A stretch of DNA of 64,000 nucleotides from JAKPUX01 sp964436305 (GCA_964436305.1 CAYTCI010000003.1:1-64000), one strand, 5' to 3'; positions 17,204-26,117 are shown, counted from the first letter of the stretch. Notes: generated by a model not told the origin, from the letters alone. Numbers and translations: made by a program.

Positions 17204-18723
17204 AAGGCGCTTTCGTAGCGTTCCTTGAAGGCCTTGATGCTGGCGCAGACGGCATCGGCGATGCCGAGATGGAAGGTCCGGCTCCCCAGCAGCTTTTCGT
17301 CGGTCTTGTTGGAGATAAAGGCGGTTTCGAGCAGGACATTGGGCATCGAGGTCCCGTGCAGGACGTAGAATCCGGCCTGGCGCACCCCGAACCCGTCCGC
17401 ATCCTGGCGCGATTTCAGTTCCCGGTCGAGCAGGGCGGCAAATTCCTCGCTCTCCTTGTTGTAGCTGTTCTGGGCGTTGGCCGCCAGGATGAAGGAGGTT
17501 TCCGAGAGGTTGGCGTACTTGCTGTTGGCATCCTCGAATTTGATCACCGAGTTTTCAAATTGGGCCACCCGTCGCGCCTCCTCGGTTTTGGCCGGTCCCA
17601 TAAAGTAGACGGTGTGGCCGCGCAAGCCCTTCCTGGGATTGGAATCGGCGTGGATGCTGATGAAGAGCTTGCCGCCCGCGCGGTTGGCGATCGTACCGCG
17701 ATCCTCAAGGGGGATGAACTTGTCGGCATCGCGGGTCATGATGACCTTGATCTTGAGGTCGCGCTCGATCTTGTTGCGAATCTCCCGGGCGATCTTGAGG
17801 GTGAAATCCTTCTCGCGGGTGCCGCCCGGCCCGAGAGCCCCGGGATCCCGTCCGCCATGGCCAGGATCGATGACGATCAGATCGATCTTCCATTTCTCCC
17901 GTTCCCGGTCCAGCTCATCCAGCAGCGCCACCGGCACCTCCGCATGGGTGCGCAGGGCGATCTGGATCTCCGCCGGCGATTGGCTCACCTTGACTTCCCG
18001 TTCCTTCACCTTTTTCAACAAGCGAAAACCCAGACGCGCCGTATCCCGTGACAACTGGATCGTGCTGATGCGGTCGATGGTTCGGGTGTTTTTACGCGCA
18101 CTGGCGGATTTGAAGCTGGCAATGTTGCCGCCGTAGAGGTCCACATAGAGCCAGCCGTTACTCTCGCTGATGAAGAGATTGGATTCCTGGATCGGCTGGT
18201 TGAGTCCGATACGGATCAGGGTGCCGTTCTGCATATCATCGATCTGGAGGCCGGCGATACCCCGGGAGGATTTGGTGATCCAGATCGTCGCCTGTGCCGG
18301 ATCATACTCAAGGCCGAAGGGCAGCGCGGTATGGACCAGATCGAGGAAATAGTCGATTGGAGCATAATATTCGCCATCGATGATCAGGGCGGCGACGGGC
18401 ATTTGCCGCCACTGTGTCCCGACACGAATGAAGGGATTGATGGCGTGGAGGACGACAGGATTGTGCGGGATTTGCAGGATAAATTGCTTACGGTTGGCAT
18501 GGAGCTCATAGGGCAGCTGCAGCGTCTCGGCAAAGGAACGCACGGGCAGAAACTCATAGCGGCCGGCCTGAATGGTGGCCAGCCGGCCGGTCACCACCCG
18601 TGAGGGCCGTTCCCTGATGACCACCTCCCGGGCCAGGAGCGGGGTGGTGAGCAAGAGGAAGAGGGCCGCTCCACTCCGCAGGCGGAGGTGCCATCCGGAT
18701 GTCAGGTCAAACCTGGACCGCAT
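17200..18723 (-). CDS. N-acetylmuramoyl-L-alanine amidase with N-terminal AMIN and copper-amine-oxidase-like domains (AmiC type)
   Basis: A 507-residue exported cell-wall amidase. A signal peptide (ALFLLLTTPLLA) is followed by a region resembling copper-amine-oxidase N-terminal/stalk repeats (GRYEFLPVRSFAETLQLPY). An AMIN-like domain (SNGWLYVDLYGGNI) comes next. The C-terminal Amidase_3 domain has the zinc ligands in DPGHGGRDPGA, EKDFTLKIA and FISIHADSN, and the catalytic Glu in LLETAFISN. It cleaves the amide between MurNAc and L-Ala for cell separation. The ATG at 18723 is preceded by AAGGAGTGA, in which the TGA is the rhomboid stop, so the two are co-expressed. Confidence 0.92.
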   Translation of the reverse strand: MRSRFDLTSGWHLRLRSGAALFLLLTTPLLAREVVIRERPSRVVTGRLATIQAGRYEFLPVRSFAETLQLPYELHANRKQFILQIPHNPVVLHAINPFIRVGTQWRQMPVAALIIDGEYYAPIDYFLDLVHTALPFGLEYDPAQATIWITKSSRGIAGLQIDDMQNGTLIRIGLNQPIQESNLFISESNGWLYVDLYGGNIASFKSASARKNTRTIDRISTIQLSRDTARLGFRLLKKVKEREVKVSQSPAEIQIALRTHAEVPVALLDELDREREKWKIDLIVIDPGHGGRDPGALGPGGTREKDFTLKIAREIRNKIERDLKIKVIMTRDADKFIPLEDRGTIANRAGGKLFISIHADSNPRKGLRGHTVYFMGPAKTEEARRVAQFENSVIKFEDANSKYANLSETSFILAANAQNSYNKESEEFAALLDRELKSRQDADGFGVRQAGFYVLHGTSMPNVLLETAFISNKTDEKLLGSRTFHLGIADAVCASIKAFKERYESAF

Positions 18724-18733
18724 GCGAGGTCGT

Positions 18734-19558
18734 TCACTCCTTGATCTTCTTGCTTTGCCTGAGCAGTCTTTTTTTTTCTTCGCTGGAGAGGGCGTCGTAA
18801 CCAACTTCATTGATCCGGTCGAGGAGACGATCGATCTCTTCCCGCTGGGCCTTGTCTTTGGCGCGTTGGCGGTTTTGCGCCGCCATCCGCCGCCACTCGC
18901 GGCGTTTGCGCCATTCAAAACCGGCTGCTGACACGGCCGGAGCCGCGCGAAGCAGCAGGAATCCGCTGAGGGCACCGCCGAGGTGGGCCAGATGCGCAAT
19001 ACCGTCGTGCAGCCCGAAAAGGCTGCTCTCGATGCCTGAGAAGAGGGAGATGGCGATGAAAAGGGCCACGAGAACCTTCGCCCGCATGGTGACCGGCAAA
19101 ATGAAAAAGAGCAGCAGGGTCACCGACCGCTCCGGAAAGAGCAGGGCGAAAGCGACCAGTACCCCATAGATCGCACCGGAGGCGCCGATAACCGGAGCTG
19201 CGCTAAAGAGAAGATGGCACAGACCCGCGCCAATCCCGGAGAGCAGATAAAAGGTAATGAACTTTTTGCCGCCGAGCACCCGCTCTACATCACAGCCGAA
19301 CATCCACAGCGTGAACAGATTGAAAAGGAGGTGCCACAGAGAACCGTGCAAAAATTGATAGGTGACAAGTTGCCACAGTCCGAGGTTCGGCCAGAGCGAG
19401 GAACGGTGGAGCGCCAGCGCATCGATCAGCAGCGAATTCCCGCCCGAAGTGTGGAAGAGGAGCTGGGCCAGATAGAGCGCTCCGTTGGTGATCAGCAGCA
19501 CGCGCACCACCGGCGTCATCGACTGGCTCAGCCCGAATGAGATCCTGCGTTCGTTCAT
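18734..19558 (-). CDS. Rhomboid-family intramembrane serine protease
   Basis: A 274-residue membrane protein with six hydrophobic segments. The catalytic Ser lies in VIGASGAIYG (about residue 127) and the catalytic His in HLAHLGGALS (about residue 192). The L1-loop-like LWQLVTYQFLHGSLWHLLFN is typical. A cytoplasmic tail of about 60 residues, rich in Arg/Lys and ending in INEVGYDALSSEEKKRLL, is the conserved extension of rhomboids from Bacteroidetes-like bacteria. ATG 19558 and ATG 19564 are both possible and neither has a strong SD. It precedes the amidase gene. Substrates are unknown. Confidence 0.92.
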   Translation of the reverse strand: MNERRISFGLSQSMTPVVRVLLITNGALYLAQLLFHTSGGNSLLIDALALHRSSLWPNLGLWQLVTYQFLHGSLWHLLFNLFTLWMFGCDVERVLGGKKFITFYLLSGIGAGLCHLLFSAAPVIGASGAIYGVLVAFALLFPERSVTLLLFFILPVTMRAKVLVALFIAISLFSGIESSLFGLHDGIAHLAHLGGALSGFLLLRAAPAVSAAGFEWRKRREWRRMAAQNRQRAKDKAQREEIDRLLDRINEVGYDALSSEEKKRLLRQSKKIKE

Positions 19559-19613
19559 CAGCATTCCGGATTGAGGATAAACCGGACAATCGCCTCTTCT
19601 GCCGCCTGACCGA

Positions 19614-20288
19614 TCATTGCAAATCGATGAGGACGCCGATGCGCAGGCCGAGGCCCGAGAGATTCACCCGCTCGAATATCGGCAAATCGGCCTCGCTTTT
19701 GGTCACCTCACTGCTCACCTCGCTGCTGTTGTAAAAGAGGTCCGCGACCAGGGTGGAACGGGAACCGATCTCCGAATAGAGACCGGCGCCGAGCTGCCAG
19801 CAGATCCCGCCGAAGCGGCGATTTGAGCTGATATCCTGCAGGTAATTGTTGTATTTGCTCCAGAGAAAGGTGTAGCCGATATTGCCGCGGACCGTATAGC
19901 CCGTATAGCGCGAGAGCGGCACCTTGGCGCCAATCTCGAGGGTCAGCGGCATGGCCCAGTCGGAGATCTCCAGCTCGGTGATGTAGGTTTTGACGTTGCG
20001 ATCGGGCCGGGATTGTTCCGCGACGGGTTTTTCGTCACGATAGATCTTGTGCCAGATATCCATGCTGAGGCCGATGGTCACCGACTCATCGACCGAGGTG
20101 CCGATGGTGCAGCCAGCCAGCATGCCGCCTTCCGGATCCTTGGGATTGAGATAGCCGGCGTGAATACCCAGTTTGCTTCGGATATTCTGGCGGTAGCTCT
20201 CCTGGCCGCGGCGCTGCGCGAAGCCGGGTACAGCCGTCAGCAGGGCTAGGGCGACGATCCATCCTGTATGAAGGGTTTTGGCTTGCAT
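19614..20288 (-). CDS. Outer-membrane beta-barrel protein (OmpW/OprF-like size), function unknown
   Basis: A 224-residue exported protein. The signal peptide is TLHTGWIVALALLTAVPGFA, cut before QRRGQES. The remainder alternates polar and aromatic/hydrophobic residues in short strands (YTVRGNIGYTFLWSKYNNYL, QLGAGLYSEIGSRSTLVADL, LGLRIGVLIDL), as expected for an eight- to ten-stranded barrel of the outer-membrane beta-barrel superfamily. A strong SD (AAGGAGG) stands 7-8 nt before the ATG at 20288. It follows the leuC-leuD-msrC unit after a 120-nt gap and probably has its own promoter. No specific family was recognised. Confidence 0.75.
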   Translation of the reverse strand: MQAKTLHTGWIVALALLTAVPGFAQRRGQESYRQNIRSKLGIHAGYLNPKDPEGGMLAGCTIGTSVDESVTIGLSMDIWHKIYRDEKPVAEQSRPDRNVKTYITELEISDWAMPLTLEIGAKVPLSRYTGYTVRGNIGYTFLWSKYNNYLQDISSNRRFGGICWQLGAGLYSEIGSRSTLVADLFYNSSEVSSEVTKSEADLPIFERVNLSGLGLRIGVLIDLQ

Positions 20289-20327
20289 CTTTTGCCTCCT
20301 TGTCAATCCCGACCAACCGATCTCAAA

Positions 20328-20347
20328 TCCGGCTCTCTCCAGCCGGA
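20328..20347 (-). terminator. Hairpin between msrC and the outer-membrane protein gene
   Basis: On the minus strand TCCGGCT (20347-20341) pairs with AGCCGGA (20334-20328) across a 6-nt loop, followed by TTTGAG. It is either a weak terminator for the leu/msrC unit or a 5'-leader hairpin of the barrel gene. Confidence 0.3.
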
Positions 20348-20359
20348 GAACGAATAGCA

Positions 20360-20365
20360 AGTATA
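20360..20365 (-). promoter_or_regulatory. Possible -10 element for the outer-membrane protein gene
   Basis: TATACT on the minus strand (20365-20360), about 75 nt before the start codon; no convincing -35 box at 16-18 nt. Confidence 0.25.
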
Positions 20366-20408
20366 CGGAGTAAAAACGAACAGGTTGCTTCCGGCCCTGC
20401 GGCCAGGC

Positions 20409-20876
20409 TCAAACCGCCGGCCAGACCGGCTGCAGCAGCGTTGCGATCTGTTCCAGCCCGGCCTGGTCGACCGCATCAAAGGCGTCGAGGATTTCGCTGT
20501 CCACATCGAGCACGGCGCGAAGAGCTCCCGAACGATCGCGCAGGGGGACAACGATCTCGGAGTTGGAACGGGCATCGCAGGCGACATGGCCGGGAAACTG
20601 GTGGACGTCCGGCACCACAAGGGTTTCTCCCCGGCTCACGGCAGCGGCACAGACGCCGTGGTCGCGTGCCAGTTTGACGCAAGCCGGCGGGCCCTGAAAG
20701 GGGCCAAGCAGGAGGTGCTCTTCGCGGACAAAATAAAAGCCGACCCAGAAAAAGCCGGGCAAGTACTCCTTGAGAATGGCGGCAGTGTTGGCCAGGGTGG
20801 CGATGGGATCGACCTGGCGTTCGACCTGGGCGCGCACCCGTTTGGCCGCCCATGTGTAGGCTTGGTTCTTTTCCAT
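20409..20876 (-). CDS. msrC: Free methionine-(R)-sulfoxide reductase (GAF domain, fRMsr)
   Basis: A 155-residue single GAF domain. The three catalytic/resolving cysteines are present as Cys66 (PPACVKLA), Cys76 (GVCAAAV) and Cys100 (HVACDARSNSEIVVPL). Their spacing, 10 and 24 residues, is the same as Cys84/94/118 of the E. coli enzyme. The N-terminal LANTAAILKEYLPGFFWVGF block is also typical. It reduces free Met-R-sulfoxide with thioredoxin. It lies 4 nt after leuD, so it is probably the third gene of a leuC-leuD-msrC operon. Confidence 0.93.
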   Translation of the reverse strand: MEKNQAYTWAAKRVRAQVERQVDPIATLANTAAILKEYLPGFFWVGFYFVREEHLLLGPFQGPPACVKLARDHGVCAAAVSRGETLVVPDVHQFPGHVACDARSNSEIVVPLRDRSGALRAVLDVDSEILDAFDAVDQAGLEQIATLLQPVWPAV

Positions 20877-20880
20877 GGGG

Positions 20881-21381
20881 TCAGCGATCGATGCCCAGGA
20901 TCTTGCGGGTGTGCGGGATCAGCCCGCCGTCATTGAAAATGCCGATGACCGCCTCGGGCAGGGGGGGGAAATGGAAGAGGCCCGCCTGGCACTGGATCGT
21001 GCCCGCACTGAGGTCGATTTCGGCCACTTCTCCCGCGATAAAGATATCGGCCGATTCCGGCAGGGTCAGGGCGGGGAGACCCGCATTGATGCAGTTGCGA
21101 AAATAGAGCCGGGAGAAGGAGCGGGCAACGACCGCACCGACACCGGCGTATTTCAGACAAAAGGCGGCCTGCTCGCGTGAGCTGCCACAACCGAAGTTCT
21201 TGCCCGCCACGACGATATCATTGGGCTGGACCTTTTGAGCGAACCCGGCATCGAGATCCTCCATGGCGATTTTCGCCATCTCCGCGGGATCGGTGACGGT
21301 GTAGGTGTATTTGCCCGGAAAGATGACGTCGGTATTGACATCATCGCCATATTTCCAGACACGGCCGACGATCTTTGCCAT
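20881..21381 (-). CDS. leuD: 3-Isopropylmalate dehydratase small subunit
   Basis: A 166-residue swivel-domain subunit of the LeuD/HacB (short, archaeal-like) type. Family blocks are GDDVNTDVIFPGKY, AGKNFGCGSSREQAA, GAVVARSFSRLYFRNCINAG and the C-terminal GGLIPHTRKILG. With LeuC it isomerises 2- to 3-isopropylmalate in leucine synthesis. The ATG at 21381 follows TAAGGAGAG, whose TAA is the leuC stop, so the two are coupled. Confidence 0.93.
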   Translation of the reverse strand: MAKIVGRVWKYGDDVNTDVIFPGKYTYTVTDPAEMAKIAMEDLDAGFAQKVQPNDIVVAGKNFGCGSSREQAAFCLKYAGVGAVVARSFSRLYFRNCINAGLPALTLPESADIFIAGEVAEIDLSAGTIQCQAGLFHFPPLPEAVIGIFNDGGLIPHTRKILGIDR

Positions 21382-21392
21382 GACTGCTCTCC

Positions 21393-22646
21393 TTATAGAC
21401 GCTCGCGAAAGTCGCTGATCTCGCCGGTGAGGGCGCTGGCGGCGGCCGTGAGCGGACTGCACAGGTAGATCTCGGAATCCTTGCAGCCGAAACGGCCCTT
21501 GAAGTTGCGGTTTGAGGTGCTCAGGACCCGCTCGCCAGGGGCGAGAATGCCTTCGTGATTGCCCATGCAGGGGCCACAGCCCGAGTTGACGATCGTTGCA
21601 CCGGCTTCGGCGAGGATCTGGATGTAGCCCCGGGCCAGGGCTTCGAGGAAAACCTGACGCGAGGCGGGAATGACCACCATCCGGCAGGAAGGGTGCACCC
21701 GCTTGCCCTTCAGGGCGCCAGCGACGATCTCAAAGTCCTCGATGCGGGCGTTGGTGCAGGAACCGAAGAAAACCTGGTCGATTTTGGTCCCCTTGACCGC
21801 GGCGACCGGCTTGACGTTGTCGACGCTGTGCGGGCAGGCGATCAGGGGTTCGAGGTCGCTGATATCCAGCTCGTGGACGCTCTCGAGTTCAGCGTCCGGG
21901 TCGGAGGTGACGACAGTGAAGGGCGCGCGCGCCCGTCCCTTGAGGAAAGCGAGGGTCTTGTCGTCCGGTTCCATATAGCCGTTTTTGGCCCCGAATTCGA
22001 CCGCCATATTGGTGAGCACCATGCGGCTCGAAACGCTCATGGCGGCGATTGCCGGTCCCGTGAACCAGACCGATTTATAGAGACCACCATCGGCGCTCAG
22101 ATCGCCCATAATCTTGAGCATCACATCCTTCGAGGAAATCCCCTTTGGCAAAGTACCCTTGACCACGATCTTCATGGTCTCCGGGACGCGCAGCCAGATC
22201 TTGCCGGTGGCGAAGATGACCGCCATCTCACTGCGGCCGATGCCGGTGGCCAGCGCCCCGAAGGCGCCATAGGTGGTTGAGTGTGAATCGCTGCCCACCA
22301 TCAGATAGCCCGGCAGGGCGAAACCCTCTTCCGGCAGAACCTGGTGGCAGATGCCGCGGTCGATATCGAAAAAGTTCTTAATGCCCTGCTCGGCCACAAA
22401 GGTACGGATATCCTTGTGGTTCTGGGCGAATTTCTCATTGGCCGCCGGCACACAATGGTCCAGCACGATGACATGCCGGTCGGGATTATCCATTTTAGCC
22501 ACGCCGATCTCTCTGAAGGTTTTGGAGATCGCCGCAGTGTTGTCATGACTCATGGCAATATCGGGTTTGACCTCGACGATCTCGCCGGGGATGACGCTCT
22601 TGCCCGCTTTTTGTCCGAGAATCTTTTCTGCGAAGGTTTTTCCCAT
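21393..22646 (-). CDS. leuC: 3-Isopropylmalate dehydratase large subunit
   Basis: A 417-residue aconitase-superfamily protein. The [4Fe-4S] cysteines are Cys297 (FGSCTNARIEDF) and Cys357/Cys360 (NSGCGPCMGNHEG). Other blocks are LDHCVPAANEKFAQNHKDIR, VGSDSHSTTYGAFGALATGI and NRNFKGRFGCKD. The length of about 420 residues is that of the LeuC2/HacA type rather than the 470-residue proteobacterial LeuC, so homoaconitase-like activity cannot be excluded. The ATG at 22646 has GAGGAG upstream. leuD and msrC follow. A promoter with an adjacent palindrome precedes it. Confidence 0.94.
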   Translation of the reverse strand: MGKTFAEKILGQKAGKSVIPGEIVEVKPDIAMSHDNTAAISKTFREIGVAKMDNPDRHVIVLDHCVPAANEKFAQNHKDIRTFVAEQGIKNFFDIDRGICHQVLPEEGFALPGYLMVGSDSHSTTYGAFGALATGIGRSEMAVIFATGKIWLRVPETMKIVVKGTLPKGISSKDVMLKIMGDLSADGGLYKSVWFTGPAIAAMSVSSRMVLTNMAVEFGAKNGYMEPDDKTLAFLKGRARAPFTVVTSDPDAELESVHELDISDLEPLIACPHSVDNVKPVAAVKGTKIDQVFFGSCTNARIEDFEIVAGALKGKRVHPSCRMVVIPASRQVFLEALARGYIQILAEAGATIVNSGCGPCMGNHEGILAPGERVLSTSNRNFKGRFGCKDSEIYLCSPLTAAASALTGEISDFRERL

Positions 22647-22687
22647 AGCTCCTCAACGACTTCTGCCGGGTGCTGTTAAAGAAGTAA

Positions 22688-22724
22688 TTACCGGTAAAGT
22701 AATCAAAAATGTGCATGAATACAA
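22688..22724 (-). promoter_or_regulatory. leuC promoter with overlapping 10-bp palindrome (possible operator)
   Basis: Minus strand: TTGTAT (22724-22719), 17-nt spacer, TACTTT (22701-22696). The perfect palindrome TTACCGGTAA (22688-22697) overlaps the -10 and the start region, a position where a repressor would block initiation. The start codon lies about 40 nt downstream. Confidence 0.45.
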
Positions 22725-22753
22725 GCGTTATTCCTGCAGCAAGGGGGAAGGAA

Positions 22754-22778
22754 GGCCCCCGCTGCTGCAGCGGGGGCC
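22754..22778 (-). terminator. Strong GC hairpin between the lipoprotein gene and the leuC promoter
   Basis: GGCCCCCGCTG (22754-22764) pairs perfectly with CAGCGGGGGCC (22768-22778), 11 bp with a CTG loop. No T-run on either strand. Its place upstream of the leuC promoter and after the lipoprotein gene suggests it blocks read-through. The rest of 22725-22821 shows nothing else. Confidence 0.45.
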
Positions 22779-22821
22779 GGGGATGAAGCGAAGGAGAGGA
22801 TGGACAGCCTGCGCGCCGGGG

Positions 22822-23295
22822 TCAGTGCCGCGGTTGTCGGATTTGCACCACATTGGAAGAGTAGAGGGTCCGCGAGCGGCACCCCGCCTCGCTGATGGGC
22901 AAGCCCGATTTGCAGCCGCGATAGACCGGTGCGACAAAGCGAACCATCGTGACCTCGACCTTGATCTGGACGGTTTCACGATAGACGCCGCCGGCGGGCA
23001 CCTCGTGCTCATAGCCCTCCCAGTAGCAGAAGCGGAAGGGATAATCCACCCAGCCGGTATCCTTTTTGACGCTGTAATAGATCGGGTTGCAGCCCTCGAG
23101 AAAGATGGGCTCTTCGCTGCGGTTGTAGAGCGTGATGGTGATCGAATCGCCCGGAGCGAGGGATTGCCGGTTGGTCACGATTTCGACGGCCGACTGGCCC
23201 TCCTCCGGATCGACGAGGCCATCGAAGAGATCGCAGTGCGCCAGAAGCAGCAGCGAGAGGAGTCCGGCGATCACCAGAATGATTTTGTTTTTCAT
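22822..23295 (-). CDS. Hypothetical lipoprotein
   Basis: A 157-residue exported protein. The signal peptide ends in a lipobox, LSLLLLAHC, with Cys about 21 as the acylated residue. The mature part has a beta-sandwich look: TNRQSLAPGDSITITLYNRS and PIFLEGCNPIYYSV resemble small intracellular-proteinase-inhibitor/BsuPI-like folds or Ig-like domains, an uncertain impression. Five cysteines remain in the mature part. AAGGACAAGG precedes the ATG. It lies 68 nt after the large sorting-domain gene, in the same orientation. No known family was recognised with confidence. Confidence 0.7.
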   Translation of the reverse strand: MKNKIILVIAGLLSLLLLAHCDLFDGLVDPEEGQSAVEIVTNRQSLAPGDSITITLYNRSEEPIFLEGCNPIYYSVKKDTGWVDYPFRFCYWEGYEHEVPAGGVYRETVQIKVEVTMVRFVAPVYRGCKSGLPISEAGCRSRTLYSSNVVQIRQPRH

Positions 23296-23363
23296 GACCT
23301 TGTCCTTTCCGGGAGCACTCGTTTAAAGAGCCGAGCGCTCCCGGTCTGAAAGAATTCTTCCCG

Positions 23364-26117
23364 CTACTTCATGAGTACCATCTTGCCGGAGCGGATCCCG
23401 TCCGGTGTGGTGAGCCGGTAAAAGTAGAGGCCGCTGCTCATGGTTTCCCCGCGGTTGTTGCGGCCGTCCCAGAGCAGCCGGTGCTCGCCAGGGGTCAGGA
23501 GGCCCTGATAGAGCTGGCGCACCTGGCGGCCAAGGCGGTCGAAGACGGCCAGGGAGACCTGCATCGGCGCGGGCAGGGCAAAATGGATACTGGTCTCGGG
23601 ATTGAAAGGATTGGGATAATTGCCGAGCAGTTCGATCTGATCGGGCAGGATCCGCTCCTTGACACCGGTGCTCCGCGCCGGCGGCAGGGTGATGTTCACC
23701 TCAGTCATGCCATTAGCTGCGATCAGCGGCGCAGCGTTTTCCCGGTTGGTGGCATTGCCGTTAAAGGTCGTGGCATAGCCGGGCTTGCCGGCCTGGAGAT
23801 AATAGGTGCCGTTGGCGATGCCCATGATCTCAAAACGGCCATTCTGGTCGGCGGTGGCCCAGGTAATCGGCTCGCCGGCGCTGTTCAGCAGGTAGACCGA
23901 AGCGCCGGCGACGCCCTGGCCGTTCTCATCGCTGACCGTGCCGGAGAGGGTGGTGTTCAGGGCGTTGCGGCCGGCGGCATCGCCCTCTTTCATGTAATAC
24001 CAGGGATTGGCCTTGAGCGCAAAATCGATGCCGTCCATCACCTGGCCCGCTTCGGCCTTCACCAGTACCGCCTCGGCGGGGTCAAAGGTCTCCTTGTAGT
24101 ATTGCAGCATATGGCCCGGGGCGAAACTGGAGAGATAGTACTCGCCATCGGGCAACCCCTTGAGGGTATAGCGGCCGTCAGGATTGCTGATGGCGGTATA
24201 AAACCGTTCGGAGTCGGGCCAAAGCTGAATGGTGACCGCGGGTTTGGCCATGACGACAGCGATCTCGGGGATGGGTTCATCAAGGACGGCTTCGAGCCGG
24301 GCATTTCTGGCGCCGGCGGCACCGCGCATGGGCATAATACCATATTCCGCACGAACCTGGCCGGAGATCGCCGCGGTGCCGGGCTGGCTCAGGGTCAGGG
24401 CAAAGTTGGCCTCACTTTTGCGACCGCCAACCACTTCGATCGGGGTGGCCATCTCTTCCACGACCGCATCCGGATACCAGGCGAAGGCGCCATTGGCGTA
24501 GACCGAGAGTTTATAGCTCCCTTCGGGGAGGGATTCGAAGGCGAAAAAACCCTGATCATCGCTGATCTGGTAATAGGGCCACCAGGCAAAACGGCGGACG
24601 GAAAGATCGGCGGCATCCTGCCGGTAATTGACCTGGACATAGGCGCGCGGGATGGGCAGGCCGGTTGCGGCATCGGTTATCGTACCGACAATGGCGCCAT
24701 AGATCGGATGGACATAGAGCGTGAAATCAATATCAGAACGGTTTTCGCCCTCTTTCAGGGTGATGGGTGCGGCGGACGCCAGCGCAGCGGCTTCCTTGTA
24801 CCATTCCTGGCCAAAGTTGTCGTTCTCCCAAAAGGAGGCATAGGCGATATAGCGGCCCGGCGAGAGCCGGTCGACCTTGTAAAGGCCGCTGCTGTCGGTC
24901 GAGGCCCAGGCGTAAAAATAATGTCCGGTTGCCGCATCGATTTCATTCTCTGCCGCGGTGATCTGGATATAGGCATTGGCCAGGGCGCGACCCTCGCTGT
25001 TAACCACGCGGCCGCCGAGCGCGGCAGTGCCCGGCGTCAACGGCAGGGTGAAATCGGCCTGCCAGCCGGGGGCTTCCGCGGAGATTGTGATCGGCTGAGC
25101 GGCTTCCATGGTGGCAGCATCCGGCCACCACAACTGCATATACTCCCACCCGCTCTGGGCCCAGCAGTAGGCGACATAGATCCCCTCCGGCACAGAGTCG
25201 ATCTGGTAGGTGCCCTCGGCATCGGTGCTGGCGTAGAGCCAGATCCAGTTCCAGCGCGAGGTCTGGTCCGGTGCGGCCATGACCTGAATGCCGGCGTTGG
25301 CTATCGGCTGGCCAAGGGCGTCAACCACCTTGCCAGTGATCCGACCGCTCTTGGATGGCAGCGCAAAGTCAAAATTGATGCCGCCGGTTTCGTTCCCTTC
25401 GGTCACCGTGACCGTCCTGGCCTCTGTTTGGGAGGGGGCCTGTGGATACCAGAGGGTTTGGCTGTACCAGGAACCCCAGTACTCGGCACGGATAAAATAG
25501 TCGTTTGCCGGCAGGTTCTCCATCCGATAGTTGCCATTCATATCGGTGGAAGCATAGCCGATATCCTGGTATTCGCTCTTGCCGGGATCGGGTGAGAAAA
25601 GGACCGAGGCGGCAACGCTGACGTACGGCAGGGGCAGACCGTCCGATCCGGTAACCTGGCCGCTGATCGTGCCCCCGTAGACCACGGTGCCCGGCTTGAG
25701 TTCAAAGGAGATGCCGCTGGTCACCTGGCCAGGGAGGACGGTCACCGGCGTGGCATCACTCCAGTCTGCAACCCCATTATAATACTGGGGCAGATAGCCC
25801 GGAGCCTCGGCGACGACATAATAGTCGCCGGGTGCGAGGCTGTCGATGCGGAAGGCGAAGAGGCTGTCGACCGCGGCGCGGCCTTTGCCCCACTCCATGA
25901 TCACAGGATCATTGGTCCAGGCGGTGACGGCAGCGATGCCGATGAGACTGGAATCGATGCCGGCGACCCGGCCGCTGATGGATCCCCGGGCCTGGGTCAG
26001 GATGGGGGTGCCGCTCGCATCCTGGGCCGCCGGCTGCGACGATGCTCCCCAGAGCAGAAGGAGCGCACCGGCGAGGAGCATCAGCGTGAGGTATCGGGAG
26101 GAATGCAGGGTTCGCAT
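23364..26117 (-). CDS. Large exported carboxypeptidase-regulatory-like repeat protein with C-terminal sorting/FlgD-like domain
   Basis: A 917-residue secreted protein. After a signal peptide (LMLLAGALLLLWGASS) there are about seven CarboxypepD_reg/CNA-B-like domains, each opening with an (I/L)(S/T)G-x-V pattern: GSISGRVAG, ISGQVTGSDGLPLPYV, ITGKVVDALGQPIANA, LGGRVVNSEGRALANAY, IVGTITDAATGLPIPRA, ISGQVRAEY and LSGTVSDENGQGVAGA. The last 85 residues form a FlgD-Ig/type-A sorting domain (LLGNYPNPFNPETSIHFALP, then LYFYRLTTPDG), ending in the basic SGKMVLMK. No catalytic domain was found, so a surface or adhesin-like role is inferred. AAGGAG precedes the ATG at 26117. Secretion by a type IX-like or related system is probable but not shown. 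Confidence 0.85.
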   Translation of the reverse strand: MRTLHSSRYLTLMLLAGALLLLWGASSQPAAQDASGTPILTQARGSISGRVAGIDSSLIGIAAVTAWTNDPVIMEWGKGRAAVDSLFAFRIDSLAPGDYYVVAEAPGYLPQYYNGVADWSDATPVTVLPGQVTSGISFELKPGTVVYGGTISGQVTGSDGLPLPYVSVAASVLFSPDPGKSEYQDIGYASTDMNGNYRMENLPANDYFIRAEYWGSWYSQTLWYPQAPSQTEARTVTVTEGNETGGINFDFALPSKSGRITGKVVDALGQPIANAGIQVMAAPDQTSRWNWIWLYASTDAEGTYQIDSVPEGIYVAYCWAQSGWEYMQLWWPDAATMEAAQPITISAEAPGWQADFTLPLTPGTAALGGRVVNSEGRALANAYIQITAAENEIDAATGHYFYAWASTDSSGLYKVDRLSPGRYIAYASFWENDNFGQEWYKEAAALASAAPITLKEGENRSDIDFTLYVHPIYGAIVGTITDAATGLPIPRAYVQVNYRQDAADLSVRRFAWWPYYQISDDQGFFAFESLPEGSYKLSVYANGAFAWYPDAVVEEMATPIEVVGGRKSEANFALTLSQPGTAAISGQVRAEYGIMPMRGAAGARNARLEAVLDEPIPEIAVVMAKPAVTIQLWPDSERFYTAISNPDGRYTLKGLPDGEYYLSSFAPGHMLQYYKETFDPAEAVLVKAEAGQVMDGIDFALKANPWYYMKEGDAAGRNALNTTLSGTVSDENGQGVAGASVYLLNSAGEPITWATADQNGRFEIMGIANGTYYLQAGKPGYATTFNGNATNRENAAPLIAANGMTEVNITLPPARSTGVKERILPDQIELLGNYPNPFNPETSIHFALPAPMQVSLAVFDRLGRQVRQLYQGLLTPGEHRLLWDGRNNRGETMSSGLYFYRLTTPDGIRSGKMVLMK

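Noticed and set aside
23481..25595. 704-codon frame antisense to the repeat/sorting-domain protein
   Set aside because: Glycine/isoleucine-rich shadow of repeated domains; no start signals.
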